A stretch of DNA of 64,000 bases from Tricholoma matsutake. Taxonomy: Eukaryota > Basidiomycota > Agaricomycetes > Agaricales > Tricholomataceae. This document shows positions 50,358 through 61,110 of the stretch, one piece after another. Positions within the stretch are counted from its first letter, which is position 1, and each line of letters starts with the position of its first letter. Both the position numbers and the translations under genes were made by a program. The stretch is taken from NCBI GenBank assembly GCA_026075535.2, contig AP026550.1, positions 3,100,001-3,164,000 on the forward strand, read 5' to 3'. A model generated the notes under the pieces. It did not search any database, had not been told where the DNA came from, and worked only from the letters and a program-made list of their open reading frames with translations.

Positions 50358-51942
50358 GTTTTGCTCCTACGTATGACCCGTCACGAATCTCTAATGCTAT
50401 TCACGTCTGTGTCTGCAATTGGAGAGCTGGTATTGACTTCTACTTGCTTGCTCTTATTGTGGATTCGTGCTGACCTCCTTTATAGTGGAAGCCTATTCTA
50501 AAAACGTTAGTGAAACATGCTAAGAGTAGTCTGCACTTGCGGACGATGTGCCGCGCCAAAATTTATTACTATCAGTTGCGGAACTTGGCGTGGCCGGATT
50601 TTTTTTCAAGAATTAGGCTCGAATAGTAATCTGCCGATAGCTCGTATAGTTCTACATGTATTTCCAAGAGACATACATATTCTGAATCCCCTTGACATGC
50701 TCTATAAGCTCATGCCAAAAAAAGTGTGGAATGTTCAGTTTTGAAACCAGTTTTAGTCTCCCAAAGGCAGATTGTAGCCACTCGTTTTCAACCTTCGTGC
50801 CTCGGATATCTTCTAACCTGTTTGAACTTTAGTCCTTCCTCTCTGACGCTCCACGATGTCCACCGAGTGTATTTGACTGCCCGCTGTTTCTCATATCATG
50901 CCTATTGTTCTGTAGTGGATGCGGCATTGCATTGATATCAACCACCACACATGTGCTACTTACACAAGTGGCACTTGTAGCACGGCAATGGGCCGGCGCC
51001 CCTACAAGTCGGATAACTCATCTAGAAGATCTAGAAAGTGGCTACAGATCTAGAAGTCTACATGGATAGGAAGTATGTCAGGGGAGAACATTATTCAGCG
51101 GGGCAACTTGGACTTGGGTGCGTGTATATGGCCTGGACAGCTTAGATTCTCGGTTTTCGATTGCCAGTCGCCGGTGTACATAGCGAGGACGCTGTTATCC
51201 TTATAATATCTCTATTCTCAGCGTTACTATATCCCCGACTCTCTTACATAAGTAAGAGGAGGGTTTTGTCGAAGAGAAATGTGCAGTCCGAGTCTGATAC
51301 TCCATGGTCTATACTCACAATTCTTACAAATATTCTCAAGTAATCACTTCCAGGTAGCAGCTGATCAGTGAGGCCATCCTGATATAGCTGGCAGAATCTG
51401 CCATCGCTACCGTCCTTTATAAGCGTTGGGACAACAGGTGGATTTTCGTCACTCTTTTCTAAATTTCACTGATCAATCACACTTGATCTCGCTGTTCATT
51501 AAATTTCACATATGTATACTATTTGTTCAGCTACTACCATACATTTCGAAAGCTCAATTCTGAGTGTGCTATTGAAATTTGTCAATGCTACCATCCTTTA
51601 AATACCCTTTTCAGACTGTATATAAGAATTGCAAATATTATTGTTGATTTGGATATTTTAAGGCCTTATCAAGCCTTAACCTTTTCGGCCCAAAACCCAG
51701 ATGTCATACTTACCTGCAAAGGCCGTTGCACTTTTCACGTGACCATGTTTGGCTCTGTTGATCGGCGTATTGCCACGTGTAAGAGCACCCGTACTCTTAC
51801 CTGATGCTTAGTAACATACACGATCACCTGACCTAACCCGAAATATATATATGTACCTTCACATGTATCACATCCTGATCTTGTACTCTCACAAAATATA
51901 ACTTGTTCCATTTTACTTCTTGGTTACCTTTAGTGTTGGATG
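50358..51942. other. Gene-free stretch
   Basis: About 1.6 kb, AT-rich, only short ORFs. It holds a small perfect hairpin near 50953 (GTGCTAC..GTAGCAC with inner ACAAGTG/CACTTGT) and a repeated ATCTAGAAG motif near 51020-51055. Nothing else is recognised. Confidence 0.5.
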
Positions 51943-52367
51943 CATCAGGAAAATAACATTTGTCTTACATGTCTTACATAAGCCTGTAAGGCACTGTAAG
52001 TCTACTGTAAGGCATAAGACGAGTAAGACATCACGTCTTAATTAAGCTATGTACCTTTCTGAGTAAGGCACTTTTTATCTTACAGTTGCCTTGTATGTAG
52101 CTTAGATTGGCCTTATGAAAACTTGAGCCAGACATTTCAGACATTTTAAGACTCAATAAGACAGGTATGGGCAGGGATAAAACTTTTTGGATTCATCACG
52201 AAGCACACTGAACTAACTACTATGTGTTACATGTACTTGATAAATTAACATTCCCTAATGCAGTACTTCCCTGCCATAGCCCACAACTTCCTCATCAATG
52301 GCGACTGCCACTAGTCGCCATTAACAATGGCTGCCTTGCCGAGCTTAGCAGCACTGAAGTCAACAAC

Positions 52368-52680
52368 TAGGGAATTGCATGGGTTTCCCACACTTTTACT
52401 TCCTAATTTATTCAATGAGTTTTGCATGAAAACGCATGAAAAAATGATTTTCTGAAGGCTATTCAATGGATGCTTGTGATACAAGGGACAAAAATAATTT
52501 ATTTTCGACCTTGTCACATGAAAGATGTCACCCAAATATTGTTTTATGTGTTAGATCACAAAGAGCCAACAAAAAGCTTCCAGAAAATCTTTTTTTCATG
52601 ATTTTCCATGCAAAACTCATTGAATAAATTAGGAAATAAAAGCGTGGGAAACCCGCAGGTAAAACCCGTGCAGTTCCCTA
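52368..52680. mobile_element. 313-bp hAT-like MITE with 8-bp target duplication
   Basis: Perfect 8-bp duplication TCAACAAC on both sides (52360-52367 and 52681-52688). The ends are TAGGGAATTGCATGGGTTT and, reversed, TAGGGAACTGCACGGGTTT. The arms continue inverted for about 95 bp (CTAATTTATTCAATGAGTTT shared), the left arm lacking a 12-bp GTTTTACCTGCG-like piece present in the right. TAGGG ends and an 8-bp duplication fit the hAT superfamily. It is inserted in the 2.4 kb element. Confidence 0.85.
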
Positions 52681-53235
52681 TCAACAACACAGACCGCACC
52701 CTTCGGAACTCCTTCTCCTGCTGCGCAACACTGCTCTTCCCGAAAACACCACCTCAGCCGCTGCCACAGGTTGATCTTGTTCCTGCACTTGAGACATGAC
52801 GTTTGCATCAGCATCGTCCCCTCACATCCCCATCCTGTCATTGCCATCCTGTCGTCCTGCTCGTCGTAGTCCTCCTGTCATTGTCATGCACCCCGTATGC
52901 ACCTTGCGAGCAATCGCTCGCAGCGGTGGTATGGGGCACCAGCCACATCACGTTCCTCGTGGTCCCCTTCTCAACACTCCCCGTTTCCACCCCACGAGCA
53001 GGGGCTCGCAGCAGTAGTTGGGGGTGCTATGATGGTGGTGGTAGCAGCTGTGTGGTCCCGCATGTTTTCGTCATCTATTAACATCAAAAAACATTAGCTA
53101 GTAACAATGGAATGAAGAGAGAGAGAAAGAATACCTATGAATAGCGGCTTGCAGGGCTGGGCAGGTGCTTGGTTGTCCATCACCATCATGGGCTCTGTTG
53201 GTGTTATTGTTGTCGTTGTCCCCATCCCCGTTGTT

Positions 53236-53325
53236 CTTCCCTCCCCACCGTTCTTCCCTCCCTGTTGTTCTTCCCTCCCCGTTGTTCTTCCCTCCCCATT
53301 GTTCTTCCCTCCCCGTCATCTGTCA
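53236..53325. repeat. 17-bp tandem repeat array
   Basis: About five imperfect copies of a GTTGTTCTTCCCTCCCC unit. It is polypyrimidine on the plus strand. It makes long but meaningless ORFs on both strands. Confidence 0.7.
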
Positions 53326-53971
53326 TTCCCTGTCCTGTCCCTCGTCGGCTGCTAGTACTCACCCTGTGGGTGGTTGCTCATGGCGGTGGTGGCAGGTCGT
53401 TGGGCATTGTTGTGGTCATCATTTTCATTGTCATCTGGCCTGAGGGAGTTAGTGAAAGTGGGTGCACAAGAATGGGTGCATACCTCACTGTGTTCCCAAT
53501 ACATGGGTCTCACGGCACCTCCCTGAGTCAGTCTAGCCCCAAACGAACCCATCATGGTTCACCTAGCCATGCTGTTGGATGTTAGGCAATTGAAACGAAA
53601 AAAGAAAAAAGATTATGAGGCCCGCAAGGGCGTAAGGTGGAATGAGACTCAGACTAATGAATGCATTGTGTTTTTGTCAAGATGTGGCAATAACAAATAG
53701 GAAAACAGGGAGCATTTGGGCAGGCCGGGGAACAGTGTGTTCGGTTGCCTGGTAGGAGCTCAGTGAAAAGGTCGTTAGATGGTAACGACCAGTGAAGGGA
53801 ACATCAAGTTTGGTGGAAGTTACCAAAAATGAAACTTCAACATGTCACATGGTGTGCAAACCAAACAATAAACAAGGGACTTGAAGAATTTTTGCAAACA
53901 TCTTGTTTACTATTGAATGTAGCGTGTCCGCGTAGCTTAAGTACTTCAGTTTGAATGTACTAATAAGCTTG

Positions 53972-54052
53972 TATGGTTCAGTGGCTTTGCATCAAATTTG
54001 TCACCTGAGAGATGTTGTTCATTTGAATCACGAGGTCCTTGGTTTGATTCCT
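53972..54052 (+). other. tRNA-like Pol III promoter remnant
   Basis: ATGGTTCAGTGGC resembles an A-box and GGTTTGATTCC (54041-54051) is a good B-box, about 65 bp apart. The sequence does not fold into a full cloverleaf. It may be the head of a tRNA-derived SINE or a tRNA pseudogene carried in the 2.4 kb element. Confidence 0.35.
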
Positions 54053-54316
54053 GATCGTGGATTGTTTATTTTGACTGGTTGACCAACTGTCTGAAATGCA
54101 GTCTTAAACAACATGCCTGTTATCATAAGTAACTTATGGATTTCTTAAGATCTTACAAGTCTTACCCCTCTTATGCACTTAAGAATTAAACCAATGTCTT
54201 ATGGAAAATAAAAGTCAGACAATTTGAGGATTCTAAGACAAATATAAGGCCCCAGACAGTATTAAGACACTTCTCAGATGAATAAGAGCAATAAGAGATT
54301 TGTCATTTTCCTGATG

Positions 54317-54932
54317 TGTACATACATCCTTCCACTTTTAAAAAAAATCAAACGAGCCACCATCTTCAATCTCTCCCCCCTTTTTTTCCTTTCACCGTGT
54401 TCTCGCCAACCCCACTACACTATTGCTGCATTATCACCAACCCTTCCCCTTGTCACAATCAAATGCTGCTTATCAGACTAATCGCACACATCGCCCATAC
54501 AAGTAAACCTAACGTCTGAAAAGGGCGAGTTAGAAAGCTCAAGAAGCTGTGATATCCATGCATCACACTTCAGAAACATGCACTGGCCCCAACAGCACCT
54601 CCAACAGCTTCTACCCACCCCGCCAAATGTTCATTAAAGAACCATTGTTCTTCTCATAGAAAATACACATACAAACAGCCCAGGAGATATATTATCCCTA
54701 CCATGTACCTCGTTGTCAAAAATTACATTCCCCCTTCATCTACTCAACCCACATTCATGCCCTGTAAGCCCTGGATACTCCATTGAACACCCTGCCATCT
54801 TCTCTGCTTCCATCTCTGATGCCCTCCCCCTCCTCGAGCCCTCAGCCAACACAGGCCAATCCACCTCGCACCCATTGACCTCATTCCGACTCCTCAGACT
54901 CTGACTTAACGCCCTGCCTTACACTGCCCAAG
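54317..54932. other. Likely 5' part of the broken gypsy element
   Basis: About 600 bp before the recognisable Gag. It is C-rich and Pro/Ser-coding (for example 54713-54904), as the untranslated leader and disordered Gag N-terminus of such elements often are. No LTR could be delimited. Confidence 0.35.
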
Positions 54933-56349
54933 ATGCCCCCTGTAGATCCTGCCATTGCCAATATGCCGTATGCAGCTGCCACCGTTCTTCAAACTGCCAC
55001 TAGTCAACCGCCTCTCTTGTCTGCTGGGTCCATCACCATTACAAATCTGTGCAAATTTGACTATGCGTGTAAACATTTCTTTGCGTATAAGGAAATCGCT
55101 CCAGAGGATCAAGTCGGCTGCATCATCTACTCCTTTGAATCAGAGTTCATACAGTCGTGGATTGAATCTGACAGCGCGAGGCTGATCATGCTCACCTTCG
55201 GCAATTTTATGCTGGAGGTCAAGCAGAAGTGGTTGCCTTCAGATTGGGAGGATGAACTTATTCAGGAACTCATCATCGCCCCTCAGGGGGACCGCAAATT
55301 TTATGAATGGTCTGTCTCCATTTGCAAAGCTAACAATGAACTTGAGGCTGCAGGTTCATTACAGCACATTCCTGCTGTTCGCTTCTGCATGCATCTCGTT
55401 GCCCACCCCAACCCAAGCACTCCACCTTGCTTATTGTGCTGCCAAGAAAGAACTCAATGCTATTGTAGACATCAAAGCCTGGATCCACCACATCATAATC
55501 CTCGATGTCCAGCTCACGACACACCAAAAACAAATCAGCATGTAGTGAGTCAAGGGGGATCTCCTTATATCACACACCAAAGGAACACAAATAACATATA
55601 TATTTCGTGTATTGGTAGTGGTAAAAAAGATTGCTTATGTAAATAGAAGGCTGGTCCCTTTATAGGGGCCAGCCAGGTCAACAGCAAGGAAATATAATAT
55701 ATACAAACATGGGGTCAAGCCCTGGGTCACCACACAGCACCTGTATGGCAAATGCTGCCAAGAATGCTGCCAAGGCTCACTCCAACAATCGCTTGTCCAA
55801 CTCCTACTCTGCACCGTCCACTGGATACACTGCAAATGTGACCATGACCGCAAATAATACCACACACCCCTCGTTGGTTTTGTCGCCCTCCCAAAGCTCA
55901 TGCAAGCGGAGAAGGACCTACTTGACCTCCCCCAAGGTTGTTACAAATGTAGGATCTTCTATGTGGGACACTTCTCATGCACCTGCACAGGAGAAAGGCC
56001 AACATTAGAAACCTGCAAGAAAGTCACAGCTGCCAGCGCTGCTCGTGTGAAGGCCGTGTTTGATGCCTGCAATGCAACCATAGTCGGCACTGTTTTTGGC
56101 GCCAGCCTGGAGGAGGATTTCGTCGATGAAGATTTTGTTGACTCCAATGAATTCAACAAGTATGTAACCCCTTCTCCATTACCCCCTCTCCCAGAACACC
56201 TCTGGTGGGACTGCTGCATTGATGCCCCTTTCACTTGTGCACCCTCACCGATAAAAGCACTAATTGACCATGGTGCCTGCTCAGTTCTGATATCTGAAGA
56301 TACTGCCAAACTCTACGGTGATAGGTCCACTTTGGCAGCTGAGCTCTGA
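54933..56349 (+). pseudogene. Gypsy A Gag and first half of protease, frameshifted
   Basis: The Gag body is recognisable by DYACKHFFAYKEI, DQVGCIIYSFESEFI and KQKWLPSDWEDELIQELI, a wording typical of Agaricomycete gypsy Gag. The frame shifts near 55400 (to ALHLAYCAAKKELNAIV) and again near 55890. A zinc-knuckle-like CYKCRIFYVGHFSCTC follows. The protease site reads ALIDHGACSVLISEDTAKLY, with DHG where most retroviral-type proteases have DTG or DSG. A solo LTR splits Gag at 55541. This is a dead relic, not a gene. Confidence 0.8.
55541..55734 (-). mobile_element. Solo LTR, 194 bp, with 5-bp target duplication
   Basis: On the minus strand it begins TGTGGTGACCC and ends GACTCACTACA (TG..CA). 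The flanks are CAGCA at 55536-55540 and CAGCA at 55735-55739. A TATA box (CCCTATAAAGGG) on the minus strand fits the orientation given. Removing the LTR and one CAGCA leaves the Gag frame open across the site, so it landed before or independently of the other damage. It most likely arose by LTR-LTR recombination. Confidence 0.85.
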
Positions 56350-57765
56350 AAACAATAGATCACCCTCAGACACATTCTTCACAATGTCCTACGATTTTGT
56401 GAATGCTTACAAACACATGAAACAATGACACAACACTTCGAAACATTTCGAAAGACTTTGAACCATTTCGAATGACTTCGGCTGCTGTATTCTTATTGTA
56501 CTGCACCTCAAACACATGTTCCCAACATTACACACACTGATGTATCGTGTTCCTGCCATGACAAACATGAGGAGACACAATGGCTAGCTCCTTAGCGTGC
56601 ATTGAGGCACTTTTTGATGTATTCATGATTTATTGGAACAACAAGACAAGGAGATTAGTGTTTGAAGGTCCAGTCCATGGTTATGTAACAGGCTTTTGGA
56701 ATTTTGAGATGTAATCTGGATGTTAAAGCCTTACAACTTATCCTGGCATTTCCAGACTTTTTGTACACAATGTCAATATATGATTGAAAAGGTTATGTCA
56801 TTATGCCTCAGTGGTTTTACAGAATTAAACATATTAAACATAAAACAGATTTTCCAGTCTATACATTTTCTGAGGTTTTAAGAAAAATGTATGAACTGGA
56901 AAAATTGTTTTGTGTTTGATAGGTTTAATTCTGTAAAAATTACTGAAGCATAATGACAAAACATTTTTGGTCCTATCTTGACATTGTGTACAAAAAGTCC
57001 TGGAATGCCAGGATAAGTTGTAAGGCTTTAACAAGCAGATTACATCTCAAAATTCCAGAAGACTGTTACATAACCATGGACTGGACCTTCAAACACTAAA
57101 GGAGATTTGATATATCATGTATATTGCACGTTTCCTTCTTATCATTTTCTCATTTACTTTGTGATTTTGACACCTTTTTTACTGCCTGATGTTTACCACA
57201 TGTCTTGCCTCATGGCCTTTTACCTTTTTAGTGCTATCTCTCTAAAACATATATAGTTTGGTGTATTTACTGTTGTGGGAGCAGAAAATTGTCTTCCCAT
57301 ATCGTGTATTGTCTGGCTTAAGGGTTCTACTCTTGAGTCTTAGCTCAGTCTTAGTCTGAACTCAAGTATTCCATGAACTATGTTGTTTTGCTACTCAGTT
57401 TCTCAAAACTTTTGTCAATCATCTATCTACCCTGTTGTTGTCTTTTACATCATCTTCACCTATCGTCACCATCTCCCGAGCTCATCAAAACTATTTCGAG
57501 GATTTTCAAATTCCTTCACATCACAGCTTAACTCTTTCGTATCATTTCGAAACACTTCGTAGTGTTTCATACAACTTTGTAGGTTTTGCAGGACTTCACA
57601 CCGCCTAGCACTGCTTTGCAACATTTTGTAGTACATCTACCAGCCTTTGGATAGCATGGTGATATTCAGTACTACCTCACAACCTTCCTCTGACTTGTGT
57701 TATATCTCCTATGACCAGTTTTGTTGGTTTTGGTAGAGTTTCTGGGTTGAGCATCATCAACAGCC
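56340..57765. other. Insertion splitting the gypsy A protease
   Basis: Protease coding stops near 56340 (AKLYG) and resumes near 57765 (LQPRKLFTPLTVSAAC). The 1.4 kb between is AT-rich, contains the foldback MITE and scattered TTTCGAA/ACTTCG-like motifs, and has no recognisable protein. Its own ends could not be set. Confidence 0.5.
56656..57098. mobile_element. 443-bp foldback MITE with 8-bp target duplication
   Basis: Perfect 8-bp duplication AAGGAGAT at 56648-56655 and 57099-57106. The arms are inverted over roughly 200 bp each, beginning TAGTGTTTGAAGGTCCAGTC at both ends, with shared inner blocks (GTTATGTAACAG, TTTTGAGATGTAATCTG, GCCTTACAACTTATCCTGGC, CTTTTTGTACACAATGTCAA). The middle is a short AT-rich spacer. 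No ORF of note. It sits in an insertion that splits the protease of gypsy A. Confidence 0.88.
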
Positions 57766-58142
57766 TACAACCTCGCAAACTTTTCACACCTCTCACTGTC
57801 TCTGCTGCCTGCATTTCTGGTCAACCAAATCCTCAAGCTGTACAATTATCACATTACTGTAGACTGAATGTAATCTCGCCTGATGCCCACTGGAAATCGC
57901 GAACTCTCAATGCAATTATTTGTCCAAACCTGCAGACGGATCTGATCCTCGGACTTGACTTCCTAGTGAGGAACGAGATCGTGGTTGATGCTGAACTATG
58001 TACAGTGATAGCAAAAGAATCAGGCTTTGACCTACTGAACCCCCCTGACTTTGTAAAAGCATGTAGGACAATCCCAATTCCCCCTGCAGTCAGACACCGA
58101 TGTGATGCACGTCTGCTGAAAGAAAGGCATGCCAAAATTTGA
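57711..58142 (+). pseudogene. Gypsy A protease, second half
   Basis: Matches the C-terminal part of gypsy proteases: SPDAHWKSRTLNAIICPNLQ, TDLILGLDFLVRNEIVVDAE, ESGFDLLNPPDF. It is separated from its first half by the 1.4 kb insertion and from RT by a stop (TGA at 58140). Confidence 0.8.
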
Positions 58143-58208
58143 AACCTCTGCAAACTGGTACATTGTGAACTGCTCCTACATTTTGAGGAGCACCACACTC
58201 TATTCAAA

Positions 58209-58955
58209 ATGAAAGCACACACCATAGGCGACTGCAACATCATTGGCTGCATCAAAACATGCATCAAACAGCTAGCTGCAGAATCAAGACTTAAGAAACT
58301 GGATGAAAAACTGAAAAAGAATTATGCAGACCGCTTCCCATCGGACATCCCTCACGTCCATGATCTACCCAAGGACATATATCACCACATAGAAGTAAAA
58401 CCCAGTGTAGCGATATCAACGGCCCATGCTTATTCCTGTCCTCAGAAGTACTGGGAAGGGTGGAAGACACTGATAGACCAACATTATGCAGCTGGCCGCA
58501 TTCAACCATCATCCTCCCAGTACACCTCTCCATTGTTCATTATCCCTAAAGCTGACATCAGTGTCCTACCCCTATGGGTAAATGACTACAGAAACCTGAA
58601 CCACATGACCATCCCAGACAACTACCCACTACCAAGAATAGACAACATCCTCGCAGACTGTGCCAAAGGAAAGGTATGGGGTAAAATCGATATGACTAAC
58701 TCATTCTTCCAAACACTTGTCCATCCTGACCACGTCAAATATACAGCCACACTCACTCCATTCGGCCTATGGGAGTGGGTGGTAATGCCGATGGGACTAC
58801 GGAACTTGCCTGCAACCCACCAACGTTGCGTAACTATGGTGCTGAAGGACCTTATTGGCTGCATCTGTCATGTATACCTAGATGACATTATCATTTGGTC
58901 CCAGACACTAGCAGAACACGAACACAATGTCACCCTGATCCTCGAAGCGCTGTGA
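58209..58955 (+). pseudogene. Gypsy A reverse transcriptase, truncated
   Basis: RT fingers and palm in order: LPKDIYHHIEVKPSV, SSQYTSPLFIIPKAD, VNDYRNLNHMTIPDNYPLP, KIDMTNSFFQTLVHPDHV, TPFGLWEWVVMPMGL, and the catalytic box CHVYLDDIIIW (YLDD). An in-frame TGA at 58953-58955 stops it at the thumb; homology goes on only a little (LYCSAQP) before a different element starts. RNase H and integrase are absent. Confidence 0.85.
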
Positions 58956-59091
58956 ACAGTGCACCTTTATTGCTCTGCACAGCCAGCGACTCAGTTTACA
59001 AAAATTTCGCACATTTTTGCGACTTCGGAGAGCTTCGCTATCATCCCTCCACTCGACTCTTCCGCCCCTTTACACAACTACCAACCTTCCC

Positions 59092-59880
59092 ATGGAGATG
59101 GACAATGAGGACCGCCTCCAGCACATCGAAACAAGCATTGCAGGCCTTGTACAGACTATGGCGGTATTTGCACAACGAGAGGCAGACCGCGAAGAGCCAC
59201 AGGTGCTTCCGAGCATCTCCAACCCCAGACCTAGGGTCTCCTGGCCCAGTAGTTCATGAAATCCATTGCGAAACATCGTCGCGAGATTACCGCCCCAAGC
59301 CTGCAAACCCCGCAGACTTTTTGGGTGATCATTCACAAGGACGAGCATTTCTGAATTTGTGCACACTCTATTTTGCCCTCGCTCCTCATCAATTTGCCGA
59401 TGAGCATGCACAGGTTATGTGGGTCCTCTCATTCATGAAGGGCGGATGAGCCGCACAGTTTGTGGATTGTCTCATGTGCAACTACCAACTAAGCGGAAGA
59501 CTCCCCTACACCTCCTACTCCAATTTTGCGGATGAATTCGCAAACAAGTTCTGTCTGAAGAACGAGATCCAATCTTCGCGGACCGAGCTCAAGACTGTGA
59601 AGTACTTCCAAGGTACACAAACCGTTGATGAATACATCGACGACTTTTGTGAACTGGTAGAGCGAGCACAGTACTTTGAGGGCTTGCATATCGTCCTCAA
59701 ATTCTGACAAGGTCTAAACGTGAAGATCCAAGACCATGTTGCCTGTCTCACCACCGAACGACCTTCGGATAACACCCCCAAGCAGTGGTACAATGCTGTT
59801 ATCGTCTGCGATGAAAATCACATTGCAAATGAGGCTTTTCACACATCTTTGCGAATGGCCTCATGATCCGAAACAGCCAG
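59092..59880 (+). pseudogene. Gypsy B Gag capsid part, with stops
   Basis: MEMDNEDRLQHIETSIAGLV leads into the retrotransposon Gag fold (FLGDHSQGRAFLNLCTLYFA, FADEHAQVMWVLSFMKGG, FADEFANKFCLKNE, VDEYIDDFCELVERA). A frame break lies near 59250, and in-frame TGA codons at about 59447 and 59705 interrupt it, so it is not functional. Confidence 0.85.
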
Positions 59881-59891
59881 TACATCCAAAG

Positions 59892-61110
59892 TTAAATGTT
59901 GGATGTGGCGTGAATGAATTCTGCTTCACAGGGAATGGTAGTGACAAAGATGCGATCTCCCTCTTTGACCGAGTTTTTGCTTGAAAGGGGCGGTTCATCA
60001 TGGTCTTCATCATCGTTATCATTGTTCACCAGTTGCGGAAGGTCCGGGATGTCCTCCATCTCAATGTCAGGGGTAGGCATGGGACCTGCATGACAGGTAC
60101 AAATGCTAGTGATTTCCCGAAAAGCACATTTGCGCTCTTTGTTCATCTCGTTCTGACAGGTGCAGCAGTGATTCGGGCATCGACTCATTTTGACCTCATT
60201 AGTCTGCCAGTCCACCTCAGGATTATGCTCGTGGAGCCAGGTGAGGCCGAGAATAACATCTTGCTTGCCGATGCCAGTCACCGCGAACATCGCACATTCA
60301 GAGTGGTCGCAAAATTGTAGTAGGACCTCTACAACTTCCAAGATATCGCCTGCTTTGTTTGCTGAGCCATCGACATTGAACACAGGGATGGGTCAGCTGA
60401 GCGCTTTTGTTGCGAGGTGATTTTGCGCAACAAAATCAGAACTGACAAAAAGGCCAGTGGCGCCACAATCAAGTAGCGCCTTGGTCGTGTGCACAGCGCC
60501 GGTATTGGTGGTTTGCAGCGATACTTCGAGCACAAACGAGTGGGGGCTCGGGGTCGCCGCTACAACATAGTGGTTGGGGAGTCGTTTCTCCCATTTAGGG
60601 TGCTTACAAAAATGCGAACGAGGATAGGGAGGGGTTAGTATGGCTTGCGCATCATTCGCAGAGAGATCGGTCGATGAAATAGAATTTGATTCGTACACTT
60701 CATCTACTGACAACACTGCGAAACAATTTTTCGCGGACAACAGTGGCGCACTGCTCACTCATTGTCGCTGCGAAAATCCTCCTTTACTTCTACAACGGGC
60801 TCCTCATTCCTATCTGTGTCATTCACATCCAGCACTGTGAATTCCTCCTGCACAAAATCCTGTTGCACTTTGTCATCCATGTACCGAATGTCAAACTGTC
60901 TTGGGCATTTGGGTCGTGCATGACCGGTTTCTCCGCAACGAAAGCAGACGAGCACAGATCCATCCTTTGGTTTAGTGGGTGCGGGGACACTTTGCGCTGA
61001 AGGTGTGTATCACGATGGGGCGGTTGTGTGCGAAATCGGGGGGAGGGGCCACGCCATGGTGGGAACGAGCTTGCGGAACATGTTCCCTGGCTGCGAGCTG
61101 GTTTCGGACA
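59892..61110 (-). pseudogene. Gypsy B zinc knuckle and protease, inverted relative to its Gag
   Basis: Minus-strand order: Gag tail (near 61090, REHVPQARSHHG), CCHC knuckle CFRCGETGHARPKC (about 60920), acidic linker, protease with ALLDCGATGLFVSSDFV (about 60440; DCG in place of DSG/DTG), then VILGLTWLHEHNPEVDW and a Gly-poor tail ending at 59892. Frames change between 60755 and 60393, so it is broken. Confidence 0.8.

Larger units (their letters stand above)
51943..54316. mobile_element. 2.4 kb non-autonomous DNA transposon with GTCTTA-rich subterminal repeats
   Basis: The ends are inverted copies: CATCAGGAAAATAACATTTG at the left and, reversed, CATCAGGAAAATGACAAATC at the right, followed in each case by TCTTA. 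About 220 bp inside each end is studded with GTCTTA, TAAGAC and TAAGGC hexamers in mixed orientation. This is the layout of large fungal transposons with subterminal transposase-binding repeats, such as the KDZ group; assignment to a group is inference. No transposase ORF is visible. The middle has a MITE, a 17-bp tandem array and low-complexity sequence. No clean target-site duplication was found. Confidence 0.6.
54933..58990 (+). mobile_element. Decayed Ty3/gypsy retrotransposon A (Gag, protease, part of RT)
   Basis: Parts in the normal order on the plus strand: Gag (54933 to about 56090), protease split in two (56140-56349 and 57765-58140), and reverse transcriptase (58209-58955). It is broken by several frameshifts, in-frame stops, a solo LTR, a 1.4 kb insertion with a MITE, and truncation after the RT palm. 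RNase H and integrase are missing. Another gypsy fragment begins directly after the truncation. Confidence 0.85.
59000..61110. mobile_element. Decayed Ty3/gypsy retrotransposon B with its middle inverted
   Basis: The plus strand carries the leader and Gag N-terminal/capsid part (59092 to about 59880). The next 1.2 kb carries the rest (Gag end, zinc knuckle, protease) on the minus strand, running 61100 to 59892. In an intact element these lie in one direction. The simplest reading is an in-place inversion of about 59.89-61.11 kb. RT and integrase are missing. Confidence 0.75.

Noticed and set aside
51020..51060. ATCTAGAAG short repeats as a CRISPR-like array
   Set aside because: Only three or so copies without regular spacers, in a eukaryotic nuclear context.
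52796..53585. Several overlapping 70-138 aa ORFs
   Set aside because: They are produced by the 17-bp tandem array and pyrimidine-rich low-complexity DNA and differ in every frame.
54278..54519. 67-aa plus ORFs as the start of Gag A
   Set aside because: They straddle the end of the 2.4 kb transposon and are not in frame with the Gag at 54933.
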